NCBI GenBank assembly: GCA_036583965.1
Contig: JAZBQD010000022.1
Location: 2,290,001 to 2,354,000, forward strand
Source: Prunella strophiata
Taxonomy: Eukaryota; Chordata; Aves; Passeriformes; Prunellidae
DNA length: 64,000 nt
Direction of reading: 5' to 3'
This document shows, in pieces, positions 43,601 to 54,290 of this stretch. A program made the position numbers and the translations under genes. The notes below the pieces were generated by a model, which was given only the letters and a program-made list of their open reading frames with translations, did not search any database and was not told where the DNA came from. How positions within the stretch are numbered: the stretch's first letter is position 1; each line of letters begins with the position of its first letter.

Positions 43601-46600
43601 GAGTAGGATTTCATTAGTATCAGTATCTGTTCCCAGAATTATTCAGCACTGCTGAATGTCCAAGCTGAGCACAAACTCCACCTTCTCAGCACTAAGACCA
43701 CCAGAATATAAACATTTTGTGTTGGTTCTCATTACAGCACTGAATGCTAAAGCCTGTAAGTGATCTGTAATAGGACACATGAAAATTTACATACAACAGG
43801 CAGGAAAACCCTAAGCTAAAGGCTTTGCAAACTGCTGGGAGAGTGACTGCACTTATTACCATATCTTTTGATCAAGGATAAAGCCACAATCCTGGAGAAA
43901 GCAGAAGAGACAAAATAATAATTATGGAATCCTTCACCCCTGTAAACTTCACACAATAATACTCAGTGTTTATGGAACAGGTGCTATTAAAGAAACAAAT
44001 GTTTAACTGATAATATTTGCTAAACAGCTTTCTTAAAAGGATTTTTACTACCAGCCTGAAAAGAAAGCTGTCAAAAGACAAGCAGGGAATCCAGGGATTT
44101 AGGGAATTTAGCCCAGGAAACATCCTCACAACTGCTTCTACCAACTAGTAGCTGTGGGGAGCTATTACAGCATTGTAAAGCCTTATTTAGCAAGCAAGTT
44201 CTAAGTATTCAAAGACCAAAAAAACCAAACTTGCATTTCCCCTCCAATGCAATCCATTAGTCCTTGGCTTTTCTGCCTGCATCTTGCCAAAGGTTTCAGG
44301 CTACTGTCAGCATTAAGTCTGGAAACTATGTAAAGCTCCCAGCCCTGATAAATAAGTAAAACCCATTAGGTCCCTTTTGAAAAATCCAAATTTTGCACAC
44401 TGTTTTACAGAACCAACAATATTTGCTATGGAAAGGGCTGGAAAGAACCCACTGCTCACAGCAAGCTGCAACACTGAGACACTTCCATATCCTTCAATAC
44501 CTAAATTTTAATATTACAGCCATGATGATGGAAAACATAATTTCCACACATAAATTAGTGCCACATTAAATCTGCTGAGAAATCAGGATTTTTCATTGTC
44601 ACTGTCTATTTTCCCACGTGGTACCAAATGAAACCATCCTGAGTTTGTTCTTTCCAGCTGCTGCTCAGAGCCTGAGGGGCCAGTGGGGCTGAAGGGCCAG
44701 GTCCACTTCCCACTGCTCTGCCTGGCCTCATTCCTGCCTGGCAATCTGGATCATTCCAGCCACTGTGGAAAAGTGATCTCTCCATGGAGGGCTTGCCAAG
44801 GCTCCCCAGCCCTCCCACACTCATCCTCTGTCAGCTGAAGTTCCCCCACACTCAGTGGTTGCCTCCTCAACCCTTTAAACATCAGGACTGGAATTCCCTG
44901 AAGTGGCCGTTTGGTTCTCATCAAAGTTTGAGGATGAAAAAAGCTGATTCTGGTCTAATTAAACTCCATTTTCTCAAACCACTGTCTCAGCTAAAGGCAC
45001 TTAGAACCTTTCCAGGCTACAGAAGGTTTCCAGATGTGCTCAGAGTGAGAGTGATCCATGTCAGCACTCCCAGATTTATTTGGGGAGGTGGATGACAGCG
45101 AATGGAGAAAGATCTTCCTTCATGACATCCTTCCCCTCTGCTCTCTGGAATTCAGACAAACAGTTGTAGGACCTCCTCTGGAGTCCATCTGTGCCAGCCA
45201 GGCTTCCACCACAGCCAGGAGCTGCAGGTTTCCAGGAACAAACCATCCAGCCCAATCCCTGTGCAAGAAGAGGAGCTGTCTTGCAGTGTTTGTGTAGCTG
45301 CTCCATTGTTTGGCTACCAAAATTTTATTTTTATGGCCAGAAGGTGAAAAGAAAAAAAAAAAGGACTGCATAATCTTGTATCATTAAGTAAAACAAAGCC
45401 CAGACTAGGACTTTAAAGTATTTGTCATGCATGCTCCCAGTGATTTGTCCTTGAGGAAAAAAAAACAAAGGATGAAGAATTTTCCTATTTAAATGCCAGC
45501 TTAGAAGCTGAGGATTCAAATATCCTTTAACAGCAAAGAGAAAACACAGTTGCAGGTAGAACCTGCAGTGATGAATGACTTTCAGTAACAGTCTCCACCA
45601 GCATCAAATTCCTGTTCTTGACCCTTTCCACTCTTCACCACGAGCTCAGCCTTACCCAGATGAAAATGAAATCCCCAGAATCTGAAGGATTAAGGCACAA
45701 AATTCTGTCCATTCATAAAACAAATCCAAATCTAACATGTCAGAAAAAATATTCATTCATTTGAAGGCAGTTATGGAAACCTGGTAAGATTTACTTCAGA
45801 ACAGAAGTGTTTTAATGTTACAAACAGATAAGCTTTTTTAAAATAAATTAAGCATAAATAAATCTAAAATAATAAAAAGTCCTCAAACCCTTTAATCTGC
45901 ATGGTGAGATTTTAAATAATAAAATCACAATTGATTGTAGCTACCCAAGACTCACTGAACAACATCCAATATCTTAAAACTAAAACACAACCCCTGAGAG
46001 ATGACAAGTAATGTGCTAAATTCAAGTATTATTCAAAATTATAATCACACAGGAAACCTTCTTAAACCCATCTCTCTATGAATTAAAGAGGCTTATAAAT
46101 TTCTAGGGATTGTGCAATGCTATTCCAGCAGTAATGGCTAACATGTGACAGAGACTTGCAGGAGCCATTTCAAAAATCAAACTACATTTCCATGGGCCAC
46201 AGTCCTGCTAAGACACACAGGGACACCAATCCTCACTCACTGGGGAAAAAAATACTTTTCCCTATTGTTTGTGGCATTTAAATGTTGTTCTTTGTAATCT
46301 GAACAAGACTAAATGCCAGGAGAATAACTGGCAGAGGCTGCTGCAGCCAGAGATGCCAGTTGTGCCATGGGAAAAGCTGATTCTTTTTTGCTTTTAGTCA
46401 CAGGAAAGCCAAATACTTTTACAACCTGTGTTGTCAGGAGCATAAACAGACTTGCCATTAAGCAATTAACTGGTCCAAGAGGTTCAGACACAGCCCTGAG
46501 TGCTGGAGCAGACACCACCCAGCAGCACGAGGCCACGAGCTCTCTCTGCAGCGTAGGACCCGTGCCAGTCCCTTCCCATTTAGGATCAGCTTTCCTTTGA

Positions 46601-48098
46601 AACAAAGTCACAATATAAATAGTGCATCCCCAGGTCTGGAATAACTGCTTTATCACGGATGGCTAAAAAGTTTCAGGAAATGTTACAAACAATTCCAGTA
46701 AGTGAGAAATATTTACATCAGGAAGTGCCTGTTCTGTTCTTTTAAGTTATCAATGTTCCACTGACACCTCCCCAAATTCCCACATTTTCAGACGTCATCT
46801 GATCCGTGGGGCTTTTTTTGCCTCTTGTTGCTTGGACAAAAATGCATTAAAGCCCATGTAAAACCCATGTTTGGTGCTTTTATTTTTTTTTTTTTTTGCC
46901 CACAATCACCAAGATGAGGGAGACACTGACAGGGCTGGAAATGTTTCAGAAGAAACATAATTTATAAAAATATTCCAGCAAGGATTAATATTTAATGGCA
47001 GGAATGGACCACTTTTCTTCAGCCTTGTCACCAAGTAAGCCAGTGCTAATCCATTAAGCATATTATGAGTTTGGAGAATTAGACTTAGATTAACAGGGCC
47101 ACCTCATTTTCCAAAACAAGACTCTATACATGCTTTTATTATATCTTTTGTTCTGGATAAAACAGACCCACTAGTATTGCATCCTATTTCTTCATAATGA
47201 AGCTACTTAAACTCGAGATGCATCTTGTACATTGAGACAGATCTAGTTGAAAACAAAAAAGCATATTTCAATAGCTGCCAGGAAAACACTGTACAAATAT
47301 ACTCCAAGAATATTTATTTTTCCACGTTTGACAGTAAAAGTTTATGACAATGTGAGGGAAGGAAGAACTCTATCCCCTACAACCTGCTCTTTAATGTCAC
47401 AGCGCCCAAGCTGCACCTGCTCATTCAACATTTCTTTCCACAAAAGAAAAATGCTGCCGAACATAAGTGGATCATTTTTTAGAACATTTTGAATGCAAAA
47501 CCATAATCTGACAGAAAAAAAGAAGTCCTAAATGAGCATACAAAGGATGTCAAGGTTCCAGCATCTGTTGGCCAAGATGACCAGACAAGGAAGAACCTAA
47601 AGCCTGGAGGGACTTGAGGCCTGCAAGCAGTGACATAAAGCTCTGTGGAACAAAGTCTGCTTAGCTAAAGCAAGGATTTAAACATTTTGAGGCAGGCAGT
47701 TCTTGCCAAGCACCATCTGGGAGCATTCACCATTAGGCTTGCTGATTCAGGGCATCTCATACAGTCCCGTTATTCCTGTTTAAGGTACCAGCAAAGATAC
47801 AGCATTACAAGAGAACAGGCTGCCATGTTATTGATATTTAAAACAAAGCCAAATTTAATTACTCCTGAAACAGCAGGGGAGACAGAAAAAGCAAGAACAA
47901 AATCAAGAATGACTTCTTGACAGAGGTGATCTTACCTATTCCGTAGGCTTTAGCACAGATCCATTGTAGATTAGCAGCTATTTTTGCTCTGGCTGAATCA
48001 TAGAGCTCCAAAGGGACAATCTCAACTGCACTATCTGTCAGAGCATCCATTTTTCTTCTGGTACTATCTCCACCCGCACAAACATCAACATCCACCAT
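25397..48098 (-). CDS. CAMSAP1: CAMSAP1, calmodulin-regulated spectrin-associated protein 1, complete coding region in 17 exons
   Basis: Binds and stabilises non-centrosomal microtubule minus ends; family members also bind spectrin and calmodulin. Coding exons in transcript order: 48098-47936, 39540-39278, 39090-38929, 38307-38227, 34066-33925, 32969-32830, 32727-32631, 32205-32028, 31428-31334, 30982-30898, 30536-28099, 27437-27301, 27214-27006, 26920-26818, 26470-26355, 26095-25977, 25699-25397. All phases agree once one extra base in the 2.4-kb exon is discounted, giving about 1609 residues; the human protein is about 1602. Domains by approximate residue: N-terminal conserved region 30-220, calponin-homology domain 225-345, proline/serine-rich disordered region 350-870, coiled coils near 880-910, 1025-1050 and 1282-1380, C-terminal CKK microtubule-binding domain 1470-1605. 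The ATG matches the human start (MVDA...) and has a stop codon directly before it in genomic frame. CAMSAP2/3 are excluded by the CKK sequence. Confidence 0.97.
25977..26095 (-). CDS. CAMSAP1: CAMSAP1 exon, start of CKK domain
   Basis: Reads PKLFKEPSSKSNKPIIHNAI, then SHCCLAGKVNEPHKNSILE. Acceptor ccttag, donor gtaaac. Confidence 0.97.
26355..26470 (-). CDS. CAMSAP1: CAMSAP1 exon before CKK domain
   Basis: Reads VESMESLPILSRNPSRNTE, then RDWENASTASSIASVAEYT. Serine-rich linker. Confidence 0.96.
26818..26920 (-). CDS. CAMSAP1: CAMSAP1 exon, serine-rich linker
   Basis: Reads DNLSSAQSGSSLSLASAA, then TTEPESVHSGGTPSQ with split codons at both ends. Confidence 0.96.
27006..27214 (-). CDS. CAMSAP1: CAMSAP1 exon, coiled coil and basic region
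   Basis: Reads RKAEEDRIRKEEEKARREL, then IKQEYLRKKQQQILEEQGLG and lysine/proline-rich KPKSKPKKPRPKSV. Confidence 0.97.
27301..27437 (-). CDS. CAMSAP1: CAMSAP1 exon, coiled coil
   Basis: Reads DEQKAEDELAKKRAAFLLKQ, then QRKAEEARLRKQQLEAEVEQ. Heptad-like charged helix. Confidence 0.97.
28099..30536 (-). CDS. CAMSAP1: CAMSAP1 large central exon (2438 nt); carries a 1-nt insertion
   Basis: Begins PLSQPTPFALHH and ends DQKSGVGFFFK. Contains ARSISKDSLASN, FFLHAAKADDE, YIGEEESAKLQEDMKVKEHE, the coiled coil QLHMQLEEKRRAIEAQKKKM and RPGRPSELKVPKD. The frame breaks after EHEDKDD: an extra base at 29563 shifts reading, and the frame resumes as ASGRSSPCLST-like sequence and VSSVSMASGS. Required length is 2437 nt. 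Confidence 0.95.
30898..30982 (-). CDS. CAMSAP1: CAMSAP1 exon
   Basis: Reads HRHRSNSLTRVDGQPRGAVL, then AWPEKKP, with split codons on both sides. Confidence 0.96.
31334..31428 (-). CDS. CAMSAP1: CAMSAP1 exon
   Basis: Reads GKGGSPAFSPSHPLLPLRQK, then QQKSLQGEDSP. Correct frame is fixed by the neighbouring exons. Confidence 0.95.
31788..31915 (-). mobile_element. CR1 LINE 3' fragment in a CAMSAP1 intron
   Basis: Plus strand begins agaatggtttggttggaaag, then gaccttaaagaccatccagt and ccatggacatggacaccttc: the reverse complement of the CR1 3' end, so the element lies on the minus strand, in sense with CAMSAP1. Confidence 0.75.
32028..32205 (-). CDS. CAMSAP1: CAMSAP1 exon after CH domain
   Basis: Reads KAVMQQKSSRPPVPISNATK, then RSFLATPASPSP and YYLHPEEPDY. 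Acceptor gcccag at 32206-32211 keeps the frame; a second AG four bases inside the exon would not. Confidence 0.95.
32631..32727 (-). CDS. CAMSAP1: CAMSAP1 exon, end of CH domain
   Basis: Reads PNVMVFIAELFWWFENVKPD, then FVQPRDIQEIKD. Confidence 0.97.
32830..32969 (-). CDS. CAMSAP1: CAMSAP1 exon, CH domain
   Basis: Reads ICLKEVTSIADSLYNIQLL, then REFSNEYLNKCFYLTLEDML and YAPLVLK. Confidence 0.97.
33925..34066 (-). CDS. CAMSAP1: CAMSAP1 exon, start of CH domain
   Basis: Reads VRYRRDHLSSRQLPYFPVL, then EDLMKDGSDGAALLAVIHYY and CPEQMKLD. Confidence 0.97.
34277..34375 (-). mobile_element. CR1 LINE 3' fragment in a CAMSAP1 intron
   Basis: Plus strand reads aatcatagaagattagatcc, then ttaaagatcatctaacccaa: diverged reverse complement of a CR1 3' end. 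Short and old. Confidence 0.6.
36531..36552. repeat. T homopolymer run, about 22 nt
   Basis: Nearly pure T run in a CAMSAP1 intron, so an A tract in the transcript sense. Confidence 0.85.
38227..38307 (-). CDS. CAMSAP1: CAMSAP1 exon, N-terminal conserved region
   Basis: 27 codons: VNLKMREITEKEIKLKQQ, then LMESPGHQK. Phase 0 at both ends, so it could be skipped in frame. Confidence 0.96.
38929..39090 (-). CDS. CAMSAP1: CAMSAP1 exon, N-terminal conserved region
   Basis: 54 codons: SSHMAMIDALMMAYTVEMIS, then KRFSTFSASKELPYDLEDAM and VFWINK. Confidence 0.97.
39278..39540 (-). CDS. CAMSAP1: CAMSAP1 second coding exon
   Basis: Reads NVPEELKDPFYIDQYEQEH, then IKPPVIKLLLSSELYCRVC and ends SDLGSAPIKM. 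Donor gttagc is weak. Locally CpG-rich compared with the surrounding intron. Confidence 0.97.
39541..47935 (-). other. CAMSAP1: CAMSAP1 intron 1 of the coding region, 8.4 kb
   Basis: Largest intron in the window, AT-rich, with short A/T-rich low-complexity runs (for example near 41820-41870 and 46880-46897). I see no exon, RNA gene or clear mobile element. Confidence 0.65.
47936..48098 (-). CDS. CAMSAP1: CAMSAP1 first coding exon with start codon
   Basis: Begins ATG at 48098-48096 and reads MVDVDVCAGGDSTRRKMD, then LYDSARAKIAANLQWICAK and AYGI. The base before ATG ends a strong acceptor (pyrimidine tract then gttttag), so the start codon is likely the first codon of the exon and a non-coding leader exon lies upstream. 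The conserved part starts near VPLELYDSARAKI; the first 25 residues are poorly conserved relative to human. Confidence 0.93.
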
Positions 48099-48139
48099 CT
48101 AAAACAAAAACAAAAGGCAGAGACTTTTACACGAGCCGA

Positions 48140-48642
48140 CGATTCTAAAGCCACACAGGAGAGGGGCTGGCCAGGCTGCACACAACAGGCCCGGCATCCT
48201 TCGGGATTTCCATCGGGAGGGCTGATGTAGCGATTCCAAACCCGCTCGGAAATCAAAAGGCATCGGAGCCCGGGGCGAGCATCCCTTATTGTCAAGGGCA
48301 GGGCCTGGCTCGGCGAGCCCCGGGCCGAGGCAGCGGAGAAAGGCGCAGCCCCGTCACCTGCCGATGGGATAAAGGGAGGATGGGGCTCTGCCGAACAATG
48401 CAGGCAGGTACCGCCGCCCCCTCCCCGCCCGCGGGGCCGCGCCGGGGCAGGGGCAGCGCCAGGGCAGCACCTGCGGCTCCTTCCTCCCGCCGCGCCCCCG
48501 AGAAGCAGCAGAGGGCTCCGCGCCCGCACGCCCATGGCCGGGCCGAGCAGCGCCGGGGGGCCGGCGCGGCCCCCCTCCCCGCATCCCCGCCCCAGCCGGG
48601 CGGAGGAGGAGGCGGCGGCCGCGAGGGCGGGGAGGTCGGGGG
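48140..48642 (-). promoter_or_regulatory. CAMSAP1: CpG-rich promoter and leader region of CAMSAP1
   Basis: Sharp rise in CpG density just upstream of the first coding exon. A candidate leader-exon donor (CAG then gtgacg, exon end 48358) could splice to the ATG exon at 48098. Transcription start is not visible from sequence. Confidence 0.6.
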
Positions 48643-51275
48643 CCCCGCACGGAACCACGGCCCCGCACGGACACACGGCCCCTCACGGACACACGGCCCC
48701 TCACGGACACACGGCCCCTCACGGACACACGGCCCCTCACGGACACACGGCCCCGCACGGAACCACGGCCCCGCACGGACACACGGCCCCTCACGGACAC
48801 ACGGCCCCTCACGGACACACGGCCCCTCACGGACACACGGCCCCTCACGGACACACGGCCCCTCACGGACACACGGCCCCTCACGGACACACGGCCCCTC
48901 ACGGACACACGGCCCCTCACGGACACACGGCCCCTCACGGACACACGGCCCCTCACGGACACACGGCCCCTCACGGACACACGGCCCCTCACGGACACAC
49001 GGCCCCTCACGGACACACGGCCCCTCACGGACACACGGCCCCTCACGGACACACGGCCCCTCACGGACACACGGCCCCTCACGGACACACGGCCCCTCAC
49101 GGACACACGGCCCCTCACGGACACACGGCCCCTCACGGACACACGGCCCCTCACGGACACACGGCCCCGCACGGACACACGGCCCCTCACGGACACACGG
49201 CCCCTCACGGACACACGGCCCCGCACGGACACACGGCCCCGCACGGAACCACGGCCCCGCACGGAACCACGGCCCCGCACGGAACCACGGCCCCGCACGG
49301 ACACACGGCCCCGCACGGAACCACGGCCCCGCACGGAACCACGGCCCCGCACGGAACCACGGCCCCGCACGGAACCACGGCCCCGCACGGAACCACGGCC
49401 CCGCACGGAACCACGGCCCCGCACGGACACACGGCCCCTCACGGACACACGGCCCCTCACGGACACACGGCCCCTCACGGACACACGGCCCCGCACGGAA
49501 CCACGGCCCCGCACGGAACCACGGCCCCGCACGGAACCACGGCCCCGCACGGAACCACGGCCCCGCACGGAACCACGGCCCCGCACGGAACCACGGCCCC
49601 GCACGGAACCACGGCCCCGCACGGAACCACGGCCCCGCACGGAACCACGGCCCCGCACGGAACCACGGCCCCGCACGGAACCACGGCCCCGCACGGAACC
49701 ACGGCCCCGCACGGAACCACGGCCCCGCACGGAACCACGGCCCCGCACGGAACCACGGCCCCGCACGGAACCACGGCCCCGCACGGAACCACGGCCCCGC
49801 ACGGAACCACGGCCCCGCACGGAACCACGGCCCCGCACGGAACCACGGCCCCGCACGGAACCACGGCCCCGCACGGAACCACGGCCCCGCACGGAACCAC
49901 GGCCCCGCACGGAACCACGGCCCCGCACGGAACCACGGCCCCGCACGGAACCACGGCCCCGCACGGAACCACGGCCCCGCACGGAACCACGGCCCCGCAC
50001 GGAACCACGGCCCCGCACGGAACCACGGCCCCGCACGGAACCACGGCCCCGCACGGAACCACGGCCCCGCACGGAACCACGGCCCCGCACGGAACCACGG
50101 CCCCGCACGGAACCACGGCCCCGCACGGAACCACGGCCCCGCACGGAACCACGGCCCCGCACGGAACCACGGCCCCGCACGGAACCACGGCCCCGCACGG
50201 AACCACGGCCCCGCACGGAACCACGGCCCCGCACGGAACCACGGCCCCGCACGGAACCACGGCCCCGCACGGAACCACGGCCCCGCACGGAACCACGGCC
50301 CCGCACGGAACCACGGCCCCGCACGGAACCACGGCCCCGCACGGAACCACGGCCCCGCACGGAACCACGGCCCCGCACGGAACCACGGCCCCGCACGGAA
50401 CCACGGCCCCGCACGGAACCACGGCCCCGCACGGAACCACGGCCCCGCACGGAACCACGGCCCCGCACGGAACCACGGCCCCGCACGGAACCACGGCCCC
50501 GCACGGAACCACGGCCCCGCACGGAACCACGGCCCCGCACGGAACCACGGCCCCGCACGGAACCACGGCCCCGCACGGAACCACGGCCCCGCACGGAACC
50601 ACGGCCCCGCACGGACACACGGCCCCTCACGGACACACGGCCCCGCACGGAACCACGGCCCCGCACGGAACCACGGCCCCGCACGGAACCACGGCCCCGC
50701 ACGGAACCACGGCCCCGCACGGAACCACGGCCCCGCACGGAACCACGGCCCCGCACGGAACCACGGCCCCGCACGGAACCACGGCCCCGCACGGAACCAC
50801 GGCCCCGCACGGAACCACGGCCCCGCACGGAACCACGGCCCCGCACGGAACCACGGCCCCGCACGGAACCACGGCCCCGCACGGAACCACGGCCCCGCAC
50901 GGAACCACGGCCCCGCACGGAACCACGGCCCCGCACGGAACCACGGCCCCGCACGGAACCACGGCCCCGCACGGAACCACGGCCCCGCACGGAACCACGG
51001 CCCCGCACGGAACCACGGCCCCGCACGGAACCACGGCCCCGCACGGAACCACGGCCCCGCACGGAACCACGGCCCCGCACGGACACACGGCCCCTCACGG
51101 ACACACGGCCCCGCACGGACACACGGCCCCGCACGGAACCGCACGACCACGGCCCCGCACGGACACACGGCCCCTCACGGACACACGGCCCCTCACGGAC
51201 ACACGGCCCCCTCATTGACCGAGAGCCCCTCACGGACCCACGGCCCTTCACGGACCCACGGCCCCTCATGGAACC
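48643..51275. repeat. 18-bp CpG-rich minisatellite, 138 exact-register units plus decayed tail
   Basis: Strict 18-bp register from 48643 to 51126. Three unit types: A ccccgcacggaaccacgg (97 copies), B cccctcacggacacacgg (32) and C ccccgcacggacacacgg (9), counted by reading the sequence. Long blocks: B x21 at 48787-49164, A x62 at 49489-50604, A x24 at 50641-51072. From 51127 units decay: one contains an 8-bp extra segment, later ones change to cccctcattgacc or cccttcacggaccc. Unit A has three CpGs. The array abuts the CAMSAP1 CpG block. No unit contains a stop codon in any frame, hence very long spurious open frames on both strands. Confidence 0.97.
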
Positions 51276-52164
51276 CACACCTCTGGCACACCCACGATCC
51301 TCATGGGGCCGCCCCACCTCACGGACCCACAACCATCACGGTCCTCCCGCCCTCACAGCCCTGCCACCGCATCCCCTACACCATCCTGAGGGGCAGCTGG
51401 TGACCAGGGCCACCGGGGGAGCACCGGGGTCCAGGCTGTGGGAGTCATGCTGGAGAAAGAGCTTCTTTGGTTAAAAATGGAGTGAACGAGAGTGACTAGA
51501 GCTGTGTCCCAGTCCAGTGACCGGTCAGGCAGGTCCTGGCTCTCCCAGCCCACAGCCCGGGCAAGTGTGGGGTCTGCAGGGGTTTGGGGAATCAGCTCCT
51601 GGGCAGGAGGTGGGATCGGGGCTGCTGAGCCCCCACCCCATCCTCACCCACCGAGTCACATCCCAGCCTTCCCTTTGGATGCAGGGAAGCACAGAAATGC
51701 CAAAGAAACTGCCTCTCCACAAAAAGCACCAGCTGTGAGAACCTTTAGGTGCATGATAGATTCCTCTGTACCAAAACAGTCGTTTTCTTAAGTGCGGGAA
51801 GGGTTGACATTTCTCTCTGCTGTCAGCACGGCTCAATAAAACATTGGGTTTGTATCAAAAAGCATCAGCAATACTTTTCTTCATGGTATTACAAGTAATG
51901 CCGTTCAAGATTTGCTGAGTTACTCCCTGCTCACCATCAAAGGATGTCAGACGGTTTTTCAGGCCAAAGCCTGACTTACACATCTTACGTTTCTTGGCAA
52001 AAAGAGAATTTCTTTCCCTGCTTTATGTCATGATCTGTAACAACAGCAAGAAACGTGTGACAGGTTCACAATGTGGGGTTTTTTTGCTGTTAGACACGCT
52101 CTTGTCTCCCAGCCCTGTCTCCCGCTGTCCTGCATGGCAAGCAGAGGTCACAGAGACCTAGAAC

Positions 52165-52275
52165 AGAATCATGGAATATCCTGAGCTGGAAGGAACCCAC
52201 AGGATCACTGAGTCCAGCCCGTGTCCCTGCACAGACACCCAGCCATCCTCACAGCCACCTTTGGAATCTCTCTGA
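52165..52275 (-). mobile_element. CR1-like LINE 3' fragment
   Basis: Plus strand reads agaatcatggaatatcctga, then gctggaaggaacccacagga, tcactgagtccagcccgtgt and ccctgcacagacaccc, the reverse complement of a common avian CR1 3' end. Confidence 0.7.
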
Positions 52276-54144
52276 CAGCTTTAGATCCTGCTTGTCTTGT
52301 GGTGCCCAAAGCTCTGTGCAGTTTTGGCCACCACTGCGCACCAGGCTCGTGATCAAAACCGGATCCTGCAGATTAGCTCACTTGACAAGTGAGTTTTAGG
52401 GCTCGTCTGAAAAGTGAAGCTGCATGATTGAGCTTCGAGCCTTTAATGCCTGTGCTGGCCAGATGAATTATCTTCATATCCATCTACTGAAACCATGATT
52501 ATAAGTTTAGCTGCACAACAGCGATAGCAGACTGACCTTATTCTACCTAATTTTGTTATGATTCTCATACATTATTTTCCTGCTGCATGTAACTGGTAGA
52601 TTATATGAATATTTCAGAATCATTAAAGATTCATTTGGGTCTGTCTTAAGATTTAACGTTTATTTCCCTGTGTCTTCTCAGAGTGCAAGGGGAGGGCATT
52701 CTTTGTTTGTGTCACCAGGAAATACGATCTGGTGTCCAAAGGTTATTCCAGCCTCTATCACTCTTCCATATTGCAGGATTGGGTGCAATTAAATTGTCTT
52801 TGCAAACAACTTGCTGGTTGTTTAGTAATCTCTGTTCGAAGGGGTTGGTTTTCAACACAGTGGCTACAGGCTGTCGATTTGTGGTGTTATCATCAGAACA
52901 AGCTGCTCTTGTTTTTAGATTAAGAATTAAGGCCCAATCCAAATCCCCTTATATTTGAGAAGAATGTTTTCATTTTCCTGGTGGATTGGGCAATAGAACC
53001 ACGGCAGGAACAGAACAGCCCTTGGACTCCTGGAGTAGGTGACCTGTGTTGAGGGTGAAGGTGTAAACGGGAGAAAACTGACCTCCTTCTTCCTCTCACA
53101 TATTTTTCCTTGAGGTAAGGAATGGATCCAATTGTTAAACTTATCAGGAACAAAAAAATACTCTAAGAAGGTGGCAGAAAACCGCCACAAAACCAAGCCA
53201 GGATCCCCTCAACTCCTGAAACTCTTGGAATAAAGAAATGGAAAAAGCATAAAGGGGAGCACTCTCCTTTCCCAGGCCTCTGCTGCATGTAGCATCTTGG
53301 CCTTGGAATTACCTCTTGCTCTGCTCCTTTTTCTCCTCTGCACCTCTTCCAGTCCTGGTGTGGAATGTGCTGCCACTTCTTCCTGTGGTAATTCCCTGAA
53401 ACTCTGCTGTTGAGGGCATTTGCATGTCCTTAAGTGGAAGATGAAATTGATGTTTTGGGAAACTTTGTAGGTGATGATGAAGTGGTTTGTCAAGAAGTTG
53501 GCATCATCCCACACCAGCGTCCTCAAACTTGTCCTGGAGATAAAAAGCCTGCATTTAAAGTGGGAGGGTCACCAGTGGATTGCCTTTTCCGTGAGAAAAT
53601 AAATGACTCTCCCATATTCAGCAGCAACAAATTCATCTGTAATTTGCGTGCTGCTTGTTTCTTTCTGTGCTCCACTACTAAACACGCTCCAAGGCTTTTC
53701 TTCTGGAAAATGGTAATGCATTGCTTTTCTACATGAAATAATTTTCCTATTAGTCTCCTGGATTCCTCACGCACTCAGAGTGGGTGTACACGTGAACTGA
53801 CACAACTTGTCTTCCAGCAGAGCTCTGAGGTTAATTACCAGCAGGCAATTCCTTTGAGAAATCACCATATTCACACATGACACTCATTGCAGGTAGCAAA
53901 GCTGGACCCTCATGCTTGTTTTCTAGATAAAAGCCTGGGATTTTAGTTTCTTCCACTGTGTTTCAACTATCAATATTGGGAGACTACAAGTAGAATAAGA
54001 GTATCAGTTCCCAGAATATCTGATGTCCCCAAGGACAGCAGATCTAAATTAATGTTGTAAAAAATGTATCTTCTGTAAAAATATAAACGTGCTGTGGCCT
54101 GGGACTTACAGGCTGAAGATAGATCCTGGCTATGTAGAGGAGGA

Positions 54145-54290
54145 GCTTCCATTCCTGGAATGGTTGAAGATCATTTTGTTCCAAACCCCTGCAGTGGGAG
54201 GGACACCTTCCACTATCCCAGGTTTCTCCACGCCCCATCCAACCTGGCCTGGAACATTTCCAAGGGTGGGCAGCCACAGCTTGTCCTCAG
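54145..54290 (-). mobile_element. CR1 LINE 3' fragment
   Basis: Plus strand contains gaagatcattttgttccaaa, then gggacaccttccactatccc, ccatccaacctggcctggaa and gggcagccacagcttgtc. Reverse-complement CR1 3' end. Confidence 0.7.

Noticed and set aside
48643..51126. CRISPR-like or telomere/centromere-like array
   Set aside because: Units are directly contiguous with no spacers, the host is a vertebrate, and the unit is unlike the telomere hexamer or known bird centromere repeats I can recall.
48292..51403. Open frames of about 900-1000 codons on both strands across the array
   Set aside because: They follow from an 18-bp repeat lacking stop codons; they have no conserved domain and overlap in all frames.
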